Assembly: GCA_038212215.1 (NCBI GenBank)
Contig: JBBQUT010000021.1
Span: forward strand, 16,779 to 80,778
Reading direction: 5' to 3'
DNA: 64,000 bases
Source of the DNA: JALZAI01 sp038212215
GTDB lineage: Bacteria; Actinomycetota; Actinomycetes; Mycobacteriales; Jatrophihabitantaceae
The stretch's first letter is position 1. Every line of letters starts with the position of its first letter. The notes below the pieces were generated by a model. It had not been told where the DNA came from and searched no databases. It was given only the letters and a program-made list of their open reading frames with translations. This document shows, in pieces, positions 15,801 to 26,500 of the stretch. The position numbers were made by a program, and so were the translations under genes.

Positions 15801-18800
15801 CGGCAACGCGCCCGGCACCTGGCTCCAAGACCTCGCCCACCTCGACAGGCTGCTCGACGCCTCGAGGCTGAACTACGAGGCCGTCACGGCGCTGATCCAG
15901 ACCGAATTCATCAACCCGTCCAAAACCCTGAGCATCGGGTCGACCGATCCGGACGAACCGACGACCTGCGACACCGCCAAACTGGAAATCGCCGGCCTAG
16001 ACCAGCCCGCCCTCGATCGATTCCATCGTTTCGAGAGACTCCGGGCCAAACTGAGATGGTCTCCAGCTGAGCTGGACCTCGCGATCACGACACTGCGCAG
16101 CGACATCGCCGACGTGAACGCGCGCGTAGACGACGAGCTGATCCGAAAACTCGCCTACCTTCAAGCCACACGAGACGCGCTGCATCTCTCGGTCGACCAA
16201 GCACTCGCCCTGTGGGTCGACATCCCCACCGTGGGCCCCGACTCCCTCTATCAACGTCTTTTCCAGAACCCGTCCATACTCAAGCCGGTCGACCCCGACT
16301 TCCGCCTCGCCGGCCAAGAGCTGACGATCGTAACGGCAGATCCACCCAACGCCAAGATCTCCACACATGCCTCCTCAATCCTCGCCGCGCTCCACATTTC
16401 ACCAAACGACCTTGACGCGCTCACGGTCCCCATCGACCCCACTCTGTCCGCGATCCTGCCGACGGAAGACCTGCCAGCCTTAGCGGCAATCAGCGCTGGC
16501 GACGACGCGCTCAACCTGTCGAATCTGTCGACACTGCATAGGGTCTGTGTGCTGGCTAAGGCGCTAAGGCTGAGCGTGCCCGACGCCGTCCGGATCATGG
16601 GGTTGGCACTCCTCAATCCATTCGCCTCGACCCAGCCGGACGCAACCCTTCGCCTCCGGGAGATCATCGACCGCGTCCGGTCATCCGGGTTCGGCATCGC
16701 CGAGCTGGACTACCTCCTCAGGCACCGTTTCCTCGCCGCGAGCGGCGTCGCCCTCACCGACGACGCGATCGCACGGGCGCTCGACGAGATCCGCGCCGGC
16801 CTCCGCAAGATCGCAGCAGACACCGCCTTCACGCCCGGGACGACCGATCCAACCGGCGAGCGGACCGGGAAGGCACTGGCGATCGTGCTGCCCCAGGACG
16901 CCGTTGACCAGGCGCTGTCGCTACTCAACGGAACCTGGGACGACCCGTCAGCGGAAGCTGCCTTTATCGATGCGAACCTTGCCGGCTTCCTCGACGCCGC
17001 AGACGCGAAGGAGCAACTCGTCGGCGCAACCGCCGCCATCACAGTCGTGGAGCAGCGGTTCCTGTACGTCCTGGCCCGGCTACTGGCCCACCTACGCGCC
17101 GCGCAAAGTGAGCAGTCGGTCAAGCAATCGATGGGGGAACGACTCGGTCTCGAGTCCGACGCCATCGAACCGCTTTTGGGCACCTGGATCCGATCGTCGG
17201 CTGACGCTACCCGGCCGGCGATCACCGACTTCCTCTCCTCGGGTTTCGTCGACAGCGATCCGGATATCGGGCCGTCGGCAGCAGGGTTCCCGAATCAGTT
17301 CGCTACCTTCACCAGGATTTACAAGATCGCAACCGTCATCGACCGACTGGCTCTGACGACGGTTCAGCTCCGGTGGCTCTTTGACTATGGACCAACGGTC
17401 GGCTGGTACGACCTGAATTCCCTACCGGCTACGCCGACCGGCTCGACCTCGGCCCAGTTCACCGCATTCACCCGACTCATTGACCTCGCACGGCTCAGGG
17501 ACGCACTGCCCTTCGGCGAGCGCGTCCTGAACGACATCTTCTCGATGGCGCGCGACCCGGCCGTTACGACCGACACCCTGCTGGCGTATGTCAGTGAACA
17601 GACTGGGTGGGCGATGGACAGCCTGTCGTTCCTTGTCAGTCCTCAAGGACTTGACCTGCACCTGCCCGGTGCCTTCACCGACGAGCGTGCACTTCTGCAG
17701 CTTCGGGACTGCTTCACCGTCCTCCGCCGTCTCGGCGTCTCGGCCGCTGAGGCAACCGGATGGACCGGCGCGGACCTTGACGCGGCGGCAGCGCGGAGCG
17801 CCGTCCAGGCTGCCAAGGCTAAGTACGACGAAGCCGAGTGGCTGACATTGGCGCCAGCACTGCGCGATCAACTCCGGGAGCTTCAGCGGGCCGCGCTCGT
17901 CGACTATCTGGTCGCGCACCCCGACCCATCGCGCGGGCAGTCGTGGGTCGATGCCAGCGATCTCTACGCCCACTTCCTCATCGACGTCGAGATGAGTCCG
18001 TGTCAGCTGACGTCGCGCATCAAGCAGGGGATCTCGTCGGCACAACTATTCGTGCAGCGTTGCCTGATGAATCTTGAGACCGATGTCCTTGCCAACGCCG
18101 ACCTGGACGAGAACTGGCTCCAATGGAGATGGATGAAGAGCTACCGGGTGTGGGAGGCAAACCGAAAAATCTTTCTATACCCGGAGAACTGGATCGAGCC
18201 TGACCTGCGCGACGACAAGACCATCTTCTTCCAGGAGCTCGACAACGAGATTCAGCAAGCCGACCTCACCATCGAGGTTGCCGAAGACGCTTTCGCGCAC
18301 TACCTCGAGAAGTTGGACGGCGTGGCGTGGCTCGACGTCATCGGCGAATACCAGGAGCAGGAGTACGACGACTCCGGGAACAAGACTGTCGACATCCTGC
18401 ACGTCGTCGGCCGCACCTACACCAGTCCCCACGCCTACCACTATCGCCAACGCATCGACGGCGCCCGCTGGACCGGATGGGAGCCACTAGATCTCGACAT
18501 CGTCGGCGACCAGATCGTCCCAGTCGTCTGGAACCGACGGCTACACCTGTTCTGGCTCGTCTTCACCGAGGCCACCAGAGATGCCCCAGTGATCATGCCG
18601 GAGCCTAACCAGCCCCTCACGCCGCCGACCCGCTACTGGAAGATCCAGCTCGCCTGGAGCGAGTACAAACGCGGCAACTGGACGCCGAAGAGACTCTCCC
18701 AGAGCATTGCCGAGCACGAGACGATCCGCTGGAAAAAGGCTGCGGACTACGACGAGTACCTCACGCCGCTACAGCCGTTTACCTGCAAGGTGCTCGCTGA

Positions 18801-21800
18801 TCCAGATGGCCTCTCCGTGAGGGTGCTCGCCTATCGCCCCTCTTTGAGGTACCCATGGCCAATCGCAGAGTTCAGGTTCGACGGTTGCGGGGGAGCGCCG
18901 CGGGTGACAACGTTCGAAGAGGGAGTCGGTCACGGGCCGCCGGTCGTGCTAGCCACGGGAACGCTGATGGAAGGAATGCAACTCGTCGAGGAACCCAAAA
19001 TCCATCGCCAAACCGCCGGCACACTTGTGCTGTTCAGCGGATCGTTCCCGACAGGCGCGTACGGTGAGCCCGCCTTCGACAACGCCAAACAGGACATCAT
19101 CACCCTCACTCGTACGCCGGGAACCTTCCGCCTCCTCGGCCCGGCGCAAGACCAACAGTTCGGCACTCTGCGCCCGTTCTTCTACGCCGACGGACGGCGA
19201 GCGTATGTAGTCACCCCCAGAGACGTGCCGCTGCGCCCAGACGAATGGTCGAACGGCGATGCCCTCGATCCTGGCGCTCTGGACCTACTGCTCAAGCCCT
19301 ACTACGCGGAGCTCGAGCCGAAACCTCAACGACCCGGGGAGCCGGCTCCCAAACTCGGCGGTACCCGCGCCTTCGCCCCCGCCGTCCCGCATCTCGCCGG
19401 CTACGACCACCCCACGGTCCTCGACGCCCGCACCGGCAACGCGGTTGCGACCGCACGCCTACTCGACCCGACGCACGGCGATCCCGGCGAACTCCTACTC
19501 GATCCCGACGTCCGGCCGTACCTCCCGACCTTCCGAAGCATCAAGCACTATCGCTTCGAAGCCTTCTCGCACCCCTACGTCTGTTCATTCGTCCGCGAGT
19601 TTAATCGCAACGGGGTTGACGGACTGATGCAGAGACAGATCCAGATGCTCTGCTCCGACACATTCGAGACCGAGTACGGCCCGTATCGTCGCATCGTCGA
19701 CCGCCCCTACCCGACCGACGAGATCGACTTCACTAACGGGGGTGCGTACTCGATCTACAACTGGGAGATCTTTTTCCATGCCCCGTTGCTAATCGCCGAT
19801 CGCCTGCGCCAGAACCAGCAATTCGAGGAGGCTCAGCGTTGGTTCCATTACATCTTCGACCCGACCGACACGGTCGGTGAGACCGCGCCCCAACGCTACT
19901 GGCGAACCCGACCCTTCTTTGAGACGGCCGACGCCACCTACCAGGCGCAACAGATCCAGAACCTTCTTCGGCGGCTCGCCGACGGCACGCCCGATCCCGA
20001 CCTGGATGCCCAGGTGAAGGACTGGCGCGACCACCCATTCAAGCCACACGCGGTCGCGCGGCTGCGCAATACGGCATACCAGAAGACGGCCGTGATGAAG
20101 TACCTCGACAACCTGATTCAGTGGGGCGACCAGCTGTTTAGCCGGGATACGATCGAGTCCATAAACGAAGCCACGCAACTCTACGTGCTTGCCGCGGACA
20201 TCCTCGGCCCTAAGCCGAAGACTGTCCCGCCGAGGGCAGTGGCGCAGGTTCAGACGTTCAATACCCTTGCCCCCTACCTCGACGACTTCTCCAACGCTCT
20301 GGTACAGGCCGAGAGCTTTGTTGCGCCGTCGGTGAACACGAACATTCCCGGCACTGACGTGCCGCAGATCAATCTTCCGTCGCTGCTCTACTTCTGCGTG
20401 CCGGATAATGACAAATTGTCGGGCTACTGGGACACGGTTGCCGACCGGCTCTTCAAGATCCGGCACTGCATGAACATCACCGGCGTCGTCCGTCAGCTCG
20501 CGCTCTTCGAACCACCTATCGATCCCGGACTATTGATCAGGGCTGAGGCAGCGGGGATCGACATAGGCAGCGTCCTCGACGACGTCAACGCGGCCCTGCC
20601 TCATCACCGTTTCGGCGTCTTAATCCAGAAGACAACTCAGCTTTGCGCCGACCTGAAGAACCTGGGCGCAGCCCTACTTGCCGCGCTGGAGAAGCGCGAT
20701 GCCGAGGCGATGGCGCTACTCCGGTCCACGCACGAGATCAGCGTCCTCAAGGCGGCACGCACCATCCGTCAGCGCCAGATCGACGAGGCCAACAGCACCC
20801 TGGCGAGCCTGCAGAAATCCCGTGACACGGCGATATTGCGCCGCGACCACTACAGCTCGCTTGCCTTCGTGAATCCTGCCGAAATCGTTCAAGCTGCATT
20901 AGCGACGGCGAGCGTAACTCTTACAGCACTCCAGCAAGGCGGGGAAACGGCTGCGGCCCTGCTTTACGCCATGCCTGACACAAAGATTGGTAGCCCGACA
21001 ACTGTGGGCTCGACCTTCGGCGGTACGAATCTCGGGAACGCCGCGAAGGCAAGCTCATCAGTCACAGAGCTAGCATCGACCCTCCTCAACGCCGGCAGTT
21101 CGATGGCCGGGACGCTGGCAGGCTACCAACGTCGATTAGAGGAGTGGCAGTTACAAGAGCAGGTGGCAAACAAAGAGATCGAGCAGTATGACCAGCAGAT
21201 CATCGCTGCCGAGATCCGCGTAGCCATGGCCGAGCGCGAGCTCGAAAACCACGAACTGCAGATGGACAATACCGCCGCCGCCGATGAGCTCATGCGCGAC
21301 AAGTACACCAACCGTGAGCTCTATGAGTGGACTATCGGCCAGATCGCGGGAATCTACTTCCAGAGCTACCGGCTTACCTATAATCTCGCCCAGCGAGCGG
21401 AGCGGGCGTATCGGTTTGAGTTAGGGCTGCAAACATCGGATTTCATCCAGTTCGGCTACTGGGACAGTCTCAAGAAGGGCTTGCTGGCCGGTGAGCGAAT
21501 GCAACTCGATCTTCAACGGATGGAGGTGGCCTATCTCGATCAGCAGCGTCGGGAGTACGAGCTAACTCGCCACGTGTCACTGGCGCAACTCGATCCTGAA
21601 GCGTTGCTCCAGTTGCGTCAGTCGGGGGAGTGTTTCGTCAGCCTCCCGGAAGCGCTCTTTGACCTCGACTGCCCTGGCCACTATTTGCGTCGGATCCAGT
21701 CGGTCACCCTGACCATTCCCTGCGTTACTGGGCCGTACACAACCGTCAACTGCACGCTGACGCAGCTCAAGAGCTCGATCCGGCACACCAGCGCTGCCAC

Positions 21801-22563
21801 CCGCCCATATGCCCGCCAGGACGACGATCCGCGTTTCAGTGATAGCGGCGGCGCCTCGAAGTCGATCGTGACGAGCGGAGCTCAGGCCGATGGCGGCCTA
21901 TTCGAGGTCAATGCTCGCGACGAGCGCTACCTGCCGTTCGAGGGCACCGGCGTCATCAGCGACTGGCACATCGAGATGTCGAACGAGTTCCGACAATTCG
22001 ACTACGACACCATCTCCGACTTCGTCATGCACCTGCGATACACCGCACGCGAGGGAGGCGCAGCGCTCAAGCAACAAGCGATTTCGGAGCTCAGAGAGGC
22101 CGTCAACGCAATCGCACGCGCGAGCGGACAGCATGGCCTGGCCCTGCTGCTTAGCGCGCGACACGAGCTCTCCGTAGAGTGGCCTAGATTCCTCAACCCG
22201 ACGGCGGCTCAGGGCCATCAGACTCTGTCAATCGACTTGGGCCACAACCGACTGCCCTACCTTTTCGCTGGCCAGGCCGTAACGTTCAACAAGATCGAGA
22301 TCTTCGTCAAGATCCGTGAGGCGTTTGCAGAGACGCACAACGAGACAACCCTGAAGGTGTCCCTCGCCCCCGGTCAGGACGTGACCGACCAGGCGCTGCC
22401 ATTAGTACCCTGGAACGGCTTACTTCGTGCGGAGTGGACGGGTATTGGTGAACTCGGCGACTGGACGCTCATCGCCTGGCTCGACTCGGGCGTGGCGCCC
22501 CAGCGGGCTGACCCCAATGCACTTGCGGACCTGCTGCTGATTTGCCATTACGTCCTTGCCTAG
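12877..22563 (+). CDS. Tc-toxin A subunit (TcA/TcdA-like pore former)
   Basis: This 3228-residue protein should form the pentameric translocation channel of a Tc toxin. Residues 1-115 are a strand-rich domain, followed by a proline-rich linker and a carboxypeptidase-regulatory-like Ig fold (about 183-240: VVHGRVLQADGSAVPRLTV). From about 716 comes the VRP1/SpvA-type signature CACEHCRSVYSPAAYLVDSL. Near 1746 comes the neuraminidase-like domain (WMKSYRVWEANRKIFLYPEN). The TcA body follows (GGAYSIYNWEIFFHAPLLIA, about 2290). Long helices of the channel span about 2600-2860. The C-terminal beta domain resembles the TcB-binding end. There is no signal peptide, as usual for TcA. The ATG at 12877 has AGGGCGG 13 nt upstream. 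Typical insect-pathogen TcA proteins are about 2500 residues, so the N-terminal additions are notable. Confidence 0.88.
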   Translation: MARLRLGEFEVWFDEADAQAPSNGIANSAPSIRVGVRPTVVGLVVGIRYRRADGVWRRLRLRPSEDTDEVGYFDGSFPQLRSGETVEYDVEVACSGTPFLSERRAGDRMTFIVAPPAHEPAPGALSGDRQPHMPGASQPGAATRLPPKSAGASVHDAPGSGFAARDGKAARGRDASATSKPMVVHGRVLQADGSAVPRLTVRAYDRDLRTEQALGEQTTDDTGSYSIPYGRAQFSREEKATADLLVRAFDKGDVVAASPTIFNAGMDETVDLIIGGARYVGASEYEVLVEDLGPVLQGRSAADLTEDDEHKDISFLAAETGHDPAHIAFLILATRIALSTKLPTEAFYGLFRGGLPTSLPALLAQSPEVQRHALDASLDANIVPANLRGQTDQILNRMQQLSVDEAIRPSSGSDEPRFGAILETAIADVAMQSAFMAKYVNHTGTTGEFWKAVRDDPELGQHADAVQLTLRFAALTGNHLPLVQRLQRMSQAQQITSLHDLARLDTDQWLAIIEGPDGVGAPPEVPGADDQDRYRNYADILANVVEDTFPTAFVTERLANGDDAANADLVTFLTGNPGFDLITSRLGDYVSNHGSALDGVADAASMTQRLASLQRVYRVVPRYRQTRALLDGGIHSARSVVVLGRSAFVRQYAATLGGPGPAMRAYERAAQTSSTALKLLVEHGSAFNRPPIAAVLAKPTTAIEDLPDWTTLFGSLDLCACEHCRSVYSPAAYLVDSLHFLKCRHAIPQGTSTQDVLFSRRPDLGEIELTCENTNTVMPYVDLVNEALEGCVAPPPPFTGFDLPAGLAADLDDATISPALRAAFAPPLGDAARVIVREPQSRWTIDESAFTYTIHRVGGMARVTARSLQTEGTPQELAANPRYLSTEAYDVLREQVFPWTLPFNLWSATVAVYFGHLGVARHELMQTLLGAGTTGDATPIAIAAERLGMTPNARRIVTGTPLIPPRQPWEFWGYPGNAPGTWLQDLAHLDRLLDASRLNYEAVTALIQTEFINPSKTLSIGSTDPDEPTTCDTAKLEIAGLDQPALDRFHRFERLRAKLRWSPAELDLAITTLRSDIADVNARVDDELIRKLAYLQATRDALHLSVDQALALWVDIPTVGPDSLYQRLFQNPSILKPVDPDFRLAGQELTIVTADPPNAKISTHASSILAALHISPNDLDALTVPIDPTLSAILPTEDLPALAAISAGDDALNLSNLSTLHRVCVLAKALRLSVPDAVRIMGLALLNPFASTQPDATLRLREIIDRVRSSGFGIAELDYLLRHRFLAASGVALTDDAIARALDEIRAGLRKIAADTAFTPGTTDPTGERTGKALAIVLPQDAVDQALSLLNGTWDDPSAEAAFIDANLAGFLDAADAKEQLVGATAAITVVEQRFLYVLARLLAHLRAAQSEQSVKQSMGERLGLESDAIEPLLGTWIRSSADATRPAITDFLSSGFVDSDPDIGPSAAGFPNQFATFTRIYKIATVIDRLALTTVQLRWLFDYGPTVGWYDLNSLPATPTGSTSAQFTAFTRLIDLARLRDALPFGERVLNDIFSMARDPAVTTDTLLAYVSEQTGWAMDSLSFLVSPQGLDLHLPGAFTDERALLQLRDCFTVLRRLGVSAAEATGWTGADLDAAAARSAVQAAKAKYDEAEWLTLAPALRDQLRELQRAALVDYLVAHPDPSRGQSWVDASDLYAHFLIDVEMSPCQLTSRIKQGISSAQLFVQRCLMNLETDVLANADLDENWLQWRWMKSYRVWEANRKIFLYPENWIEPDLRDDKTIFFQELDNEIQQADLTIEVAEDAFAHYLEKLDGVAWLDVIGEYQEQEYDDSGNKTVDILHVVGRTYTSPHAYHYRQRIDGARWTGWEPLDLDIVGDQIVPVVWNRRLHLFWLVFTEATRDAPVIMPEPNQPLTPPTRYWKIQLAWSEYKRGNWTPKRLSQSIAEHETIRWKKAADYDEYLTPLQPFTCKVLADPDGLSVRVLAYRPSLRYPWPIAEFRFDGCGGAPRVTTFEEGVGHGPPVVLATGTLMEGMQLVEEPKIHRQTAGTLVLFSGSFPTGAYGEPAFDNAKQDIITLTRTPGTFRLLGPAQDQQFGTLRPFFYADGRRAYVVTPRDVPLRPDEWSNGDALDPGALDLLLKPYYAELEPKPQRPGEPAPKLGGTRAFAPAVPHLAGYDHPTVLDARTGNAVATARLLDPTHGDPGELLLDPDVRPYLPTFRSIKHYRFEAFSHPYVCSFVREFNRNGVDGLMQRQIQMLCSDTFETEYGPYRRIVDRPYPTDEIDFTNGGAYSIYNWEIFFHAPLLIADRLRQNQQFEEAQRWFHYIFDPTDTVGETAPQRYWRTRPFFETADATYQAQQIQNLLRRLADGTPDPDLDAQVKDWRDHPFKPHAVARLRNTAYQKTAVMKYLDNLIQWGDQLFSRDTIESINEATQLYVLAADILGPKPKTVPPRAVAQVQTFNTLAPYLDDFSNALVQAESFVAPSVNTNIPGTDVPQINLPSLLYFCVPDNDKLSGYWDTVADRLFKIRHCMNITGVVRQLALFEPPIDPGLLIRAEAAGIDIGSVLDDVNAALPHHRFGVLIQKTTQLCADLKNLGAALLAALEKRDAEAMALLRSTHEISVLKAARTIRQRQIDEANSTLASLQKSRDTAILRRDHYSSLAFVNPAEIVQAALATASVTLTALQQGGETAAALLYAMPDTKIGSPTTVGSTFGGTNLGNAAKASSSVTELASTLLNAGSSMAGTLAGYQRRLEEWQLQEQVANKEIEQYDQQIIAAEIRVAMAERELENHELQMDNTAAADELMRDKYTNRELYEWTIGQIAGIYFQSYRLTYNLAQRAERAYRFELGLQTSDFIQFGYWDSLKKGLLAGERMQLDLQRMEVAYLDQQRREYELTRHVSLAQLDPEALLQLRQSGECFVSLPEALFDLDCPGHYLRRIQSVTLTIPCVTGPYTTVNCTLTQLKSSIRHTSAATRPYARQDDDPRFSDSGGASKSIVTSGAQADGGLFEVNARDERYLPFEGTGVISDWHIEMSNEFRQFDYDTISDFVMHLRYTAREGGAALKQQAISELREAVNAIARASGQHGLALLLSARHELSVEWPRFLNPTAAQGHQTLSIDLGHNRLPYLFAGQAVTFNKIEIFVKIREAFAETHNETTLKVSLAPGQDVTDQALPLVPWNGLLRAEWTGIGELGDWTLIAWLDSGVAPQRADPNALADLLLICHYVLA

Positions 22564-22568
22564 GGATG

Positions 22569-22600
22569 TCCACCGGGGCATATCGGTGGATCAGTTTTCG
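22569..22600 (+). terminator. Rho-independent terminator after TcA gene
   Basis: TCCACCG and CGGTGGA pair across an 8-nt loop, followed by TCAGTTTT, 5 nt past the TcA stop. It could also be the outer end of the decayed IS630 copy that follows. Confidence 0.5.
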
Positions 22601-22644
22601 TGAATATCACCCGACTGACCTCCGCCGGGCCGTGCCTCTTCTTC

Positions 22645-23064
22645 GTTGCCATGTGTCGAGTCGTCTGGCTCCTATATTGTGCGGCAAGACTCTGACTCTG
22701 TCTGGATCAACCAGCCGGGGTCCGGCCACTACCCGCGGCGTCAGCTGCACATCGTGTGCGACAACTACGCCACCCACAAACACCCTGCCGTTCAGGCCTG
22801 GCTAGCCAAAAACCCGCGGATCACGATGCACTCACTCCGACGTCAGGGTCATGGCTGAACATGGTCGAGATCTTCTTCGGCATCATCACCCGCCAGGCCA
22901 TCCGCCGCGGCACCTTCACCTCAGTCAAAGACCTCATCAACGCCATCGGAAACTTCATCGACGGCTGGAACGAACGCTGCGCACCATTCACCTGGACCAA
23001 GACCGCCGACGAACTCATTCCGAAAGCCGTCAGAAGTAAGACAACTTCGCTAGCGCGACACTAG
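22645..23064 (+). pseudogene. IS630-family transposase relic
   Basis: LHIVCDNYATHKHPAVQAWL (DDE second Asp region) runs in one frame. TPTSGSWLNMVEIFFGIITR with its third catalytic Glu, then TSVKDLINAIGNFIDGWNER, run in the next frame. A single lost base near 22831 (MHSL for the usual HFTP) splits them, and the N-terminal half is missing. The relic lies between the convergent TcA and immunity/TcBC genes. Confidence 0.8.
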
Positions 23065-23221
23065 CTGCTCGCTGTCGCCTTAGTCGTCGTGCGGAGTCTG
23101 CCAGCAGTCCTGGCCGGGGCCCGACTGGCGAGCCGACGGTGCCAGCCACCAGATGACCCGACGAGGAAAGCACTTACCCCGATACAGAGCGCCATCAGCG
23201 CGCGGCGGTATGTGGGGCCTT

Positions 23222-23521
23222 TCACCTCGGCAAGTCCTTCACGCGTGCAAGAAAACGATCAAGAAGCTGGTCGAGCTCGACCGTGTCGATTAGGTCGTGG
23301 TGCTCGTCCGATTGCGCGCCATCCGTGGTGCCAAACCCGAACTCCGCCTCCCCGGTGTCCCAGACGATGATTTCGGCAAAGCGTTCGGCCCCCTGGACTG
23401 CTATGTGGACTGCCCGTTTCGGTCGTGCGTCGGAGGAGTCCGATATCGAGAGCGTGTTAGTGCTCTCCAAAGCGCCTCGATTACGACCTATCCATTGGTT
23501 GATGTGATCGATGAAGTTCAC
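23222..23521 (-). CDS. Putative TriTu-like immunity protein
   Basis: This 99-residue protein starts at a GTG whose last bases form the TcBC stop codon (GTGA, 23518-23521), so it is translated directly after the toxin. It begins VNFIDHINQWIGRNRGALES and continues with VHIAVQGAERFAEIIVWDTG and EHHDLIDTVELDQLLDRFL. An N-terminal helix, a strand with W-[DE]-[ST]-G, then a 'hh[DE]' and a final helix match my memory of the TriTu immunity family, which pairs with TreTu toxins. The gene position alone strongly suggests immunity to the toxin tip. It is acidic, which fits binding a basic toxin. Confidence 0.65.
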   Translation of the reverse strand: MNFIDHINQWIGRNRGALESTNTLSISDSSDARPKRAVHIAVQGAERFAEIIVWDTGEAEFGFGTTDGAQSDEHHDLIDTVELDQLLDRFLARVKDLPR

Positions 23522-26500
23522 GGCCCACGCACCACTTGTATATTGGTAGCGGGAGGCATTCCTCGTGGAATTGGACCGAATCTCGTAGTTCCCACATTCG
23601 GACCAGGGATCTGCGCCCAATTCGGTTGACTGGCAGGATGCAGAGAACGACTCGGAACATCGAACTCAACGTAATAGCCCCTACCAGCCTTGTAGTCGGA
23701 CGCGGCCGGAGTGGTGCCGACGTAGGTTCGACCACCGCCTCGCTCGACTACCGTGCCACTCTTCTGCATCTGATCGAGTTCGGTCTTGCCCATCCAACGC
23801 CCGACGCGTGTGATGTCGCCGCCAGTTTCTGCCGCCTCCGCGCTCGCCTCCGCCAAGGCGCTTTCAGCCCTCTCTGCTAGCTGACTCTCTGCGGCCCCCG
23901 CGCTCGCCTCCGCTAGGGCGCTTTCAGCCTTTCCTACTAGCTGGTTCTCTGCGGCAGTCCCAATGCGACCAAATCCGACGGCAGGCCCAACCATGACGAA
24001 CAGGAATGCCTCCTGCTCGGTCTTAGGAGTGATGAACTGGAGAAGGCTAGTCGCTGTACGGCCGACGAGGCCAGCTGCGTACGGCACGGTGCCGACAACA
24101 TAGCCCGCGACATGCCCGGCGACCGGAACCCTATCGCCCCAAGAGGATGCGAGATTGTCTCCGACATTCATCCATCTGGCGTAGGCGCGCTGGTTAGGTT
24201 CGTAAAAGTATCTGTGGAGCCATCCTCCAACTCCATGATATTCATCCGACGAGCCATCGCCGCTGCGCTCGGTAGCGCCGCGCGAAGGGGTTCGACTTGA
24301 ATACGGTAAGAATAGAGACGGCGGATCGCCGGTGTCGAGATCGCCGACCGGCGACGGCTTGTATCCTGACTCTTGAGACTTGTGCGCGTCCGAAATCGCG
24401 TCAAGAAGCCAGCTCTCGGTGCCAGTCGGATCAATGAAGGTAAGTGGGTTGGCTCTGGTGAATGCGTACAAGTTCAGGCAATCTGTTAGCCCGATGGGAT
24501 CGCAATTTATCCATCGTCCGATCCATGGAGGATAGTATCTGGCGTCGATGTAAACGAGGGCGCTTTCCTCGTCACGCTCCTTCCCGATGTACCGGTAGCG
24601 CTTTGTCTCGGTCTGGTTGCGCACGGCCTGATAAGACGTGCTGCCGTAGGGGTAATACTCCTCATAGGAGATGATCTGCGCTCGATCGTCCACCTCAAGG
24701 CTTGGGGAGCCAAGATGGTTGCCGATCTGATAGCGGGTCACGCGGGGGACGGAGGCGTCGCTCCCAACCGTCCGTGTCTCCACCAAGGCGATACGCCGGG
24801 CGTCATCCATGATGTGGAGCGTCGTCCGCTCGAGCTCGAAGGTGGATCCATTTCCATCGTAGCCGCGGTAGATCTCGAAACCGCCGATGTAGACACGTTC
24901 CCTCATACGTGTGGGCGCTCGTCCTGCTGCCGCTTGGCGCTCAGTTATCTTGCGTACCCGCTGACCTGCGGCGTCGTAGACATAATAGGTGGTCTCCGGG
25001 ACACCGCCGTTGGTCACGACCTGGCGCGCCGAGGCTTGGAGCTGATCGCGGTGGTTCCAGTGCATGAGTGGCAGCTGCGGCATTGAGGTGGTGTTGCCGT
25101 GCGCGTCGTAGCTAAACGACTGCGAGGTGAGGTCCCCGGCAGACGTGGTGGTGAGCCGGTTGCTGATGCGGCCTGGCTCGAGCGGGCTCGGCTCATCGTA
25201 GTGGTAGCGGAGACCCCATCCTGGATTCGCCGGATCGGTACCCTGATGGACCATCTCGAGGAAGTTGCCGACCTCGTCGTACAGGTATCGCTGGATATAG
25301 CGCCCCATAGCGTTGCCATCACCAGGGTGGGGCAGGCCAACTCGCGGGGCGTCGGTTGGACTGGGCGGGACCGGTCCCGCACCGGCTCCGGCAACTTGGC
25401 CGAGGTGTTCGCGTCCGGTCGCCTCGATCAGCCGGTAGGTCGCGTCGTAGGTGTACTCGGAGCTGGCGTCGACGATCCGGTTGCGGAAGAAGATCGTTTG
25501 TTGTGCATTGTCGCGGGTGTGGGTGATGTTTCCGACCGGGTCGTACGTGTAGTTCAGGTCTTGCAGCGGGTCGTTTCCCCGTATGGTCCGTAGGGCCGAC
25601 AGCCTGAACGTCAACGGGTCGTACTCGTACTCGGTCCGTGTGCCGTTCCCGTAGACGCAGCGGGACCGTTGTCCACGCGCGTTGTAGTCGATGTCGGTGA
25701 CGAATGTTATCGAGTCACCGCCCACTAGGGAGCCGTCCAACCTTTCTAGTAGATTGGCCTCGTTGTAACGGGGACGAACGACGCTGCCGTCCGGCGCGGT
25801 CAGGGTCGTGGGACGATTCAGTGCGTCGTGCGTCGTGCGCGTGGTATAGACCGGGTTCTCGAGAGGTACCGTGCCTGACCAGTCCATCGTCGTCTTGTAC
25901 TCGACCGACAGTTGGCGGTTGGTGCTGCGCAGGTTTCCCTTGAAGTCATATGCCTCGTTCGTGACTACGCCCGCAGCGTCACGCTGACGCAAGATCCTAG
26001 TGCGCAGGTTGCGTTGGTCGGCGGGTTGCCCGTCGCCGTACTCGATGAGCTGCTCGAGTACCTCTCCACCGAAGTCGCCGTCCTGGACGAACGAGTGGGT
26101 AGGGCGTCTCAGCGCATCGAAGCCGACTCGAGTGCGGAATCCGCGGCTATTCCACGAGTACGCGAGCTTTCCGGTCACCTCGTAGAGCTGAAGTCGTTCG
26201 CCCGCTTCCATGCTGGCTTGCAGTATCCGGTTTCCGAGCATGTCGTAGCCATAGCGCATAACGATTCGACCAAGGGCGTCGACCACCTCTCGCTCGTTGC
26301 CCTCGATGTCGACGCTAGTGCGCGTTGCGATCAGGGTGTCTACGCCAGCGGCTCGGTTTCGCTCCACAGTGAGGAATGGGCGGCCGAGGGTATCGAGCCA
26401 CATCCGGCTGGCAGTGTCGGCGTGCGCGGCCGCCTTCTCAGCGGCGGCCCTCTCCGCATCGCCGAGTTGACCACTGGCGCGGCGTGCGTGCCACCCGATC

